The notes under the pieces: generated by a model
What the model saw: the letters and a program-made list of their open reading frames with translations, nothing else
What the model was told of the DNA's origin: nothing
Databases searched by the model: none
In this document: piece by piece, positions 60,416-64,000 of the stretch
How the letters are laid out: each line of letters begins with the position of its first letter
Position numbering within the stretch: position 1 is the first letter of the stretch
NCBI GenBank assembly: GCA_037501455.1
Contig: CM074862.1
Location: forward strand, 61,411,501 to 61,475,500
Direction of reading: 5' to 3'
From: Lantana camara
Lineage: Eukaryota; Streptophyta; Magnoliopsida; Lamiales; Verbenaceae
Length of the DNA: 64,000 nucleotides
Translations under genes and position numbers: made by a program

Positions 60416-60804
60416 GTCTTGCAGCCGCAGTGTAGATGTATCTTGAAGCTCTAGATTGTCACTTTTGTTTCAGTCTGGACTTAGTATTACTTTCTTTTGT
60501 GTCCTGCATATGTTTTATGGCTGCATCACTTTATGTTTCTGAATACTTGAGTATCCTTGTTATACTCTTTCTGCTACTCTGTTACCGATATTTTGAACTC
60601 TGTTATATCAGTGCTTACATGTGAATATATTACATGTTCTGATATGCCAAGTCTCTCTTACACGATCAATACGTTCTTGCTTGTTACATGCCATCACGCA
60701 CATGTTTTGAAAAGTTTTAAAATACTCTGATTTTCTGCTGCATAGCCACATCGTTATACATTTACAGTTCTGAGATAGACAGCCGTTCGCTGAAGTATTT
60801 CTTG

Positions 60805-61295
60805 TGTAACAACCCGAAAACCCGCCTATCGATATTGTCCGCTTTGGTGGGCTAAGCGACACCACCCTCACGGTTTTGTTCTTCCCGTTGGTATTTAAAC
60901 CCGAAGGTGCCCAACCAGGAAAAGGCCTCAACAAGGGAAAGGTATCCACCCCCTTATAAAGGAGGCTTTGTTCCCCTCTCCGACCGATGTGGGACAAGCA
61001 CCTTAGGCTATTACAGTCCACCCCCCTAAGAGGGCCCAGCGTCCTCGCTGGCACACCGGCCTGGACCCCGGCTCTGATACCATTTGTAACAGCCCGAAAA
61101 CCCGCCGGTCGATATTGTCCGCTTTGGTGCGCTAAGCGACACCACCCTCACGGTTTTGTTCTTCCCGTTGGTATTTAAACCCGAAGGTGCCCAACCAGGA
61201 AAAGGCCTCAACAAGGGAAAGGTATCCACCCCCTTATAAAGGAGGATTTGTTCCCCTCTCCGACCGATGTGGGACAAGCACCTTAGGCTATTACA
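60805..61295 (-). mobile_element. TRIM: complete terminal-repeat retrotransposon in miniature
   Basis: Two 211-bp LTRs (60805-61015, 61085-61295) differ at about five positions and flank a 69-bp internal part. On the minus strand the internal part has primer site TGGTATCAGAGC (61082-61071) two bases from the 5' LTR and a polypurine tract TAGGGGGGTGGAC next to the 3' LTR. A perfect 5-bp duplication TCTTG lies at 60800-60804 and 61296-61300. The LTR contains CCCACATCGG and TATAAGGG, typical of plant TRIM promoters. No coding capacity; it needs proteins from other elements. Frames of 63-148 codons over it are not genes. Confidence 0.97.
61071..61082 (-). other. TRIM primer-binding site (tRNA-iMet)
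   Basis: The minus strand reads TGGTATCAGAGC, within the 69-bp internal part of the TRIM. Confidence 0.95.
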
Positions 61296-61392
61296 TCTTG
61301 AGTGATGGCTCACACCATTACTTGAGAGGTGCTTCAGTGCGGGGGTTGAGACGATGCTCTCCTCATATTCCAATACGGGTGGGGGCGTTACA
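61296..61392 (+). mobile_element. E2 5' LTR, terminal part
   Basis: Resumes after the TRIM and ends TGGGGGCGTTACA at 61392. Confidence 0.9.
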
Positions 61393-61400
61393 GCCTGAGG

Positions 61401-61412
61401 TGGTATCAGAGC
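61401..61412 (+). other. E2 primer-binding site (tRNA-iMet)
   Basis: TGGTATCAGAGC after the 8-nt spacer GCCTGAGG. Confidence 0.95.
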
Positions 61413-61579
61413 ATTGGGTTAAGTAAGAAGAGACTTAACCTACATTGCTCTCATGTTGCATCATGGATTATTCACGCATTGCTTCTAGGATCATTCTCAT
61501 ATTGCACCGAGACAGGATATTTGGAGATTGCATGTTTCTGTTATCTAGATTTCATATTTGTGGTATCTTCTGTATAGCT

Positions 61580-62269
61580 ATGGCAGTTCAGCCGCACCGT
61601 GATCCTAATCATCAGCAGATGGGTGAGGCTTTCTTTGAGCAGTTTGAGGCCCCGCGTACTGTGGCAGTTTCTCGCCATGGAGGCACTCGTTTCTACACCT
61701 GGTGCAGGTCCAGGGACAATGGAAGACCTGGGTATTCCTATCCTAACAGAGTTGTGCACTATCTCGAGTCTGAGAGAGATGGTTACTTTCAGGAGTATCA
61801 GAGGACCCGTGAGGTTACGTTGGAGTCTATGCACCATCAGGATCAGTCACTGTAGCACCAGATTGATAGGGATATTGCTGGTGAGCATGCTGCAGAAATG
61901 ACTCATGTTGCTGAGCAGAGGGCTGCTCGTATTGCTGAGTTGGACCCAGATCTTATGCAGATGACTATCGATCACGACACCACTATGGAGCATCACCAGC
62001 ACTACCATGCACGCGTGAGAGCTCGCCTGTATGATACCTATCACTTGTCCGATGAGCAGGCAGTTGAGGAGGTCGAGGGTTAAGATGTCAATCAGGCCTC
62101 TCAGGAGCCCGAGCCTATACAGGAGCAGTCCGATGGAGGTGATGGAGGTTCTGATGACGATGACGATGATGATGGCGAAGATGACCCAGCAGGATACAGA
62201 CAGGGTGAGGTCGTTGCTGTTTCTGATGACACCACCAGGGGTTCTTTGGACAACAGTTATCAGGGTTGA
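61580..62269 (+). pseudogene. Extra acidic reading frame before E2 gag, unknown function
   Basis: One frame of 230 codons from an ATG at 61580 (MAVQPHRDPNHQQM) to a TGA at 62267. It is broken only by TAG at 61853-61855 and TAA at 62081-62083. Both stops are one C-to-T change from a glutamine codon, and the frame is open on either side, which argues for a formerly intact gene. Seen in it: a glutamine-, histidine- and arginine-rich middle with coiled-coil-like spacing, an Ala/Glu/His segment, and an acidic C-terminal part with seven Asp in a row at about residue 192. It lies between primer site and gag, where most Ty3-type elements have only untranslated leader; Ogre elements are known to carry an ORF before gag. 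I recognise no domain. An in-frame upstream ATG (61445) extends the frame but looks like leader. Confidence 0.6.
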
Positions 62270-63083
62270 TTGCTGATGGAAGGTTTCTGTAAATAGTACT
62301 GATACATATATATCTATCTATGGATGGAGGACGTATAGCCGGGACAGTTCAGGGGTAACTTTTGGATGAGGGGATGTATAGCTATGGGAGATGATCCCCG
62401 ACTTTTGGCACAACGGATGACGGTTCAGATGACATGGTACCTACTAAGTTATTTCAGCAGGGTTGGACGGATTGGCAAGGCCTGTAAGGGAGTCAACTCG
62501 ATAGTATCGGGTCCTCCCCATTTTGAATTAATACTGTTTACATGTAGCCTGTAGTAAATTTTACCAAACCTTGCACACTTATAACACTTTCGGTTTTATG
62601 TTGATTATCTGTGTACTGCTTTCCATAACTGTCATTGCATGAGTCCAAGAGTTGCTTCAGGATACCATTAGGGCCGACAGTAGGATCATGCCATTTCATT
62701 TATTGATAGCATGCTATTATTCTGGATATGTTGATCATGCTTCTGATCATGTTATACATTTTACAGTTCTGGTTGATATGATAGTACATGTTCTGTTCTC
62801 GTTTATATGTTGATCATGTTTCGGGATATGTTATACATGTTTCTGATATGTTGATATGTTACACGAGCTTCTGTTCCCGTTTACATGTTGTCTGAAAGTT
62901 GTTTATGATTATATGATATGTGTGGAGATCTTGAATCTTTGCTGATATGTTGTTATGGAAATGTGTTGTTCTCATACTTATATCTAACTACGTAGGAATG
63001 TGAATACGTGGTTACAGATTCTGTGAATCATTATATGTCATGCATCGAATATGTATCTGAATGGTTATGAATTCAGTAACGAC
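62270..63083 (+). other. E2 leader between extra frame and gag
   Basis: About 0.8 kb, T/G-rich with many TGATATGTT and ACATGTT motifs in 62690-63010. No gene seen. Confidence 0.6.
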
Positions 63084-63668
63084 ATGCCACCGAGAAGAGC
63101 ACCCCGGAATCGTATACCACCACCACCACCCCAAAGAGATGTTACGCCACCCCCTGAACGGGGGGGAATTCCAGAATTAAGGGATGTGCTACAACAATTT
63201 ATGAGGGCGTGTGCGACGAGGGGTAATACTCCAAATGAAAGGTCACTGCAAAAGTTTCTGAGGATGATTCCACCTAAGTTCTATGGAGAACCAAACGATC
63301 TAAAGGCTGAGAATTGGATTACTAGTCTTGAGAAGATTTTCGAGGCTATGGAGATCTACCCAGAGGATCGTGAACGAGTTCGGTATGCTACTTTTCTTAT
63401 GGAAGGAGCTGCATACAATTGGTCGAAGCACGGTCAACATATGTGGATTGAGAACAACGTTGAAGGAAGTTGGGATGAGTTTATCAGAGAATTTCAGCAG
63501 AAGTACACGCCTCAAGTAACTCGTGATACACGAGAGGCTGAGTTTACGAGTCTGGTTCAGGGAACTATGAATATGATGGAGTATGGGGCCAGGTTCGTGA
63601 GGTTGATCAAGTATGCACCTCATATCCTGAATGATGAGCGTCGGAAGAATGGTACACTCATAAACTAA
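63084..63668 (+). pseudogene. gag: E2 gag, N-terminal capsid part, cut short
   Basis: Starts MPPRRAPRNR at 63084 (an in-frame ATG at 63051 also exists, but MPPRR matches the E1 gag start). After a proline-rich segment, the retrotransposon-gag domain follows: PPKFYGEPNDLKAENWI, then FLMEGAAYNW, then EFIREFQQKYTP and EAEFTSLVQGTM. This is typical of chromovirus-type (Tekay/Del-like) Gag in plants. The frame is intact for about 190 codons, then leaves the family pattern after LNDERRK and stops at 63666-63668, before the zinc knuckle. Sequence beyond this point is not gag, so an insertion or deletion has cut it. Confidence 0.8.
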
Positions 63669-63810
63669 AGAATCAAGTATTTCACCGAATTACTTCAGTT
63701 CCAGAACTTCAATCCTCGGTGAACGGTACACTCAATCATGCATACCACGTGCATCATTACTTTATTATTATCATTTTTTTGTTATTCTTGTACACGGTTC
63801 ATTGTTTATT
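63669..63810 (+). other. Unclassified 142 bp between broken gag and E3
   Basis: No reading frame or terminus recognised. GGTACACTCA occurs at 63652 and 63725 (a short direct repeat around the break), which may mark a small rearrangement. Confidence 0.4.
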
Positions 63811-64000
63811 TGTAATGCCCCAGTTTTTCAGTTTTAAATAATGTGGCGTATTTGTTTATAAATTGCGCAAATTAATTATTTAATTATATGATTAATTGTT
63901 TATAAGTGTTTATATTTGATTCAAACTATAGACTATGGTTATTTCAAGTAATTCATCTTATTTTACTTTGATATTTAGTGTTTAATTTCTTAATTGAGGT
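63811..64000 (+). mobile_element. E3: start of another LTR, cut by window edge
   Basis: Begins TGTAATGCCCCAG and then resembles the first about 150 bp of the A LTR read on its own strand (CAGTTTTTCAG against CGATTTTTCAG, then AATTAATTATTTA). Only its U3 start is in the window. Confidence 0.7.

Larger units (their letters stand above)
56873..60804 (+). mobile_element. E2 5' LTR, main part (Ty3-type, plus strand)
   Basis: Starts TGTAACAGCCCAG; the LTR ends at 61392 after the TRIM insertion, about 4.02 kb without it. Contains a TATA-like site (57946), a donor (58057), a GT microsatellite (about 58744-58812), a threefold 21-bp repeat (about 59578-59640), a GGGCCCGG block (59728), GGAGTAAGG (60054), and a hairpin plus acceptor (60366-60415). 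Related to S2. Confidence 0.9.

Noticed and set aside
60608..61373. Frames of 148 and 115 codons on the minus strand
   Set aside because: They run across TRIM LTRs, target duplication and E2 LTR; shared peptides simply reflect the two TRIM LTRs.

Overview
This window is plant nuclear DNA made up almost entirely of nested LTR retrotransposons. I see no host gene, tRNA, rRNA or CRISPR array. The evidence for a plant is the set of primer-binding sites matching plant initiator tRNA-Met (TGGTATCAGAGC), Ty1/copia and Ty3-type gag-pol remnants, very long LTRs, a TRIM element, a non-autonomous LARD-like family, and C-to-T type decay. The species cannot be told; a flowering plant is most likely.

Layout, outermost first. 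C1 is a minus-strand Ty1/copia element (gag 8004-8721, leader 8722-10905, 5' LTR 10922-12005). An unclassified LTR-like piece X (6855-8003) cuts its gag. X is in turn cut by E1, a minus-strand Ty3-type element (5' LTR 681-2505 plus 5952-6854, gag 1-475, running off the left edge). E1's LTR holds solo LTR S1 (2506-5946, target duplication GAGTC). C1's LTR is interrupted at 12006 by C2, a plus-strand copia whose body runs to the right end. C2's leader holds C3, a minus-strand copia with both ends present (14591-22807). C2's 3' LTR (27679-28335, 56789-56872) is split by solo LTR A (28336-30833 plus 55815-56788, duplication AGTGG). A is split by T' (30834-55814), a solo LTR of a LARD-like family. 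T' is split by solo LTR S2 (32515-36038, duplication GCATA) and by a tandem LTR-internal-LTR-internal-LTR array of its own family (38087-55629, duplication TTAAG). C2's 3' LTR is cut again at 56873 by E2, a plus-strand Ty3-type element. E2's LTR carries a complete 491-bp TRIM (60805-61295, duplication TCTTG). E2 also has an extra acidic reading frame before gag (61580-62269) and a gag (63084-63668). A further LTR, E3, starts at 63811.

The elements are mostly dead: gag and pol frames carry stops and shifts, and four of the insertions are solo LTRs. What stands out is structure in the non-coding parts. (1) The Ty3-type LTRs, though divergent, seem to share one architecture: a 5' splice donor, an AT-rich intron-like stretch of about 1.8-2.4 kb, a short AGTC/GACT hairpin with compensating changes, a pyrimidine tract and a CAG acceptor. 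(2) The LARD-like internal region has about 12 tandem hairpins whose arms change together. (3) Several LTRs hold clusters of palindromes whose arm sequence differs by family. (4) Copia leaders carry repeated CACGAGTCGTG palindromes and a GC-rich hypervariable island. All comparisons were made by eye; no alignment or database search was run.
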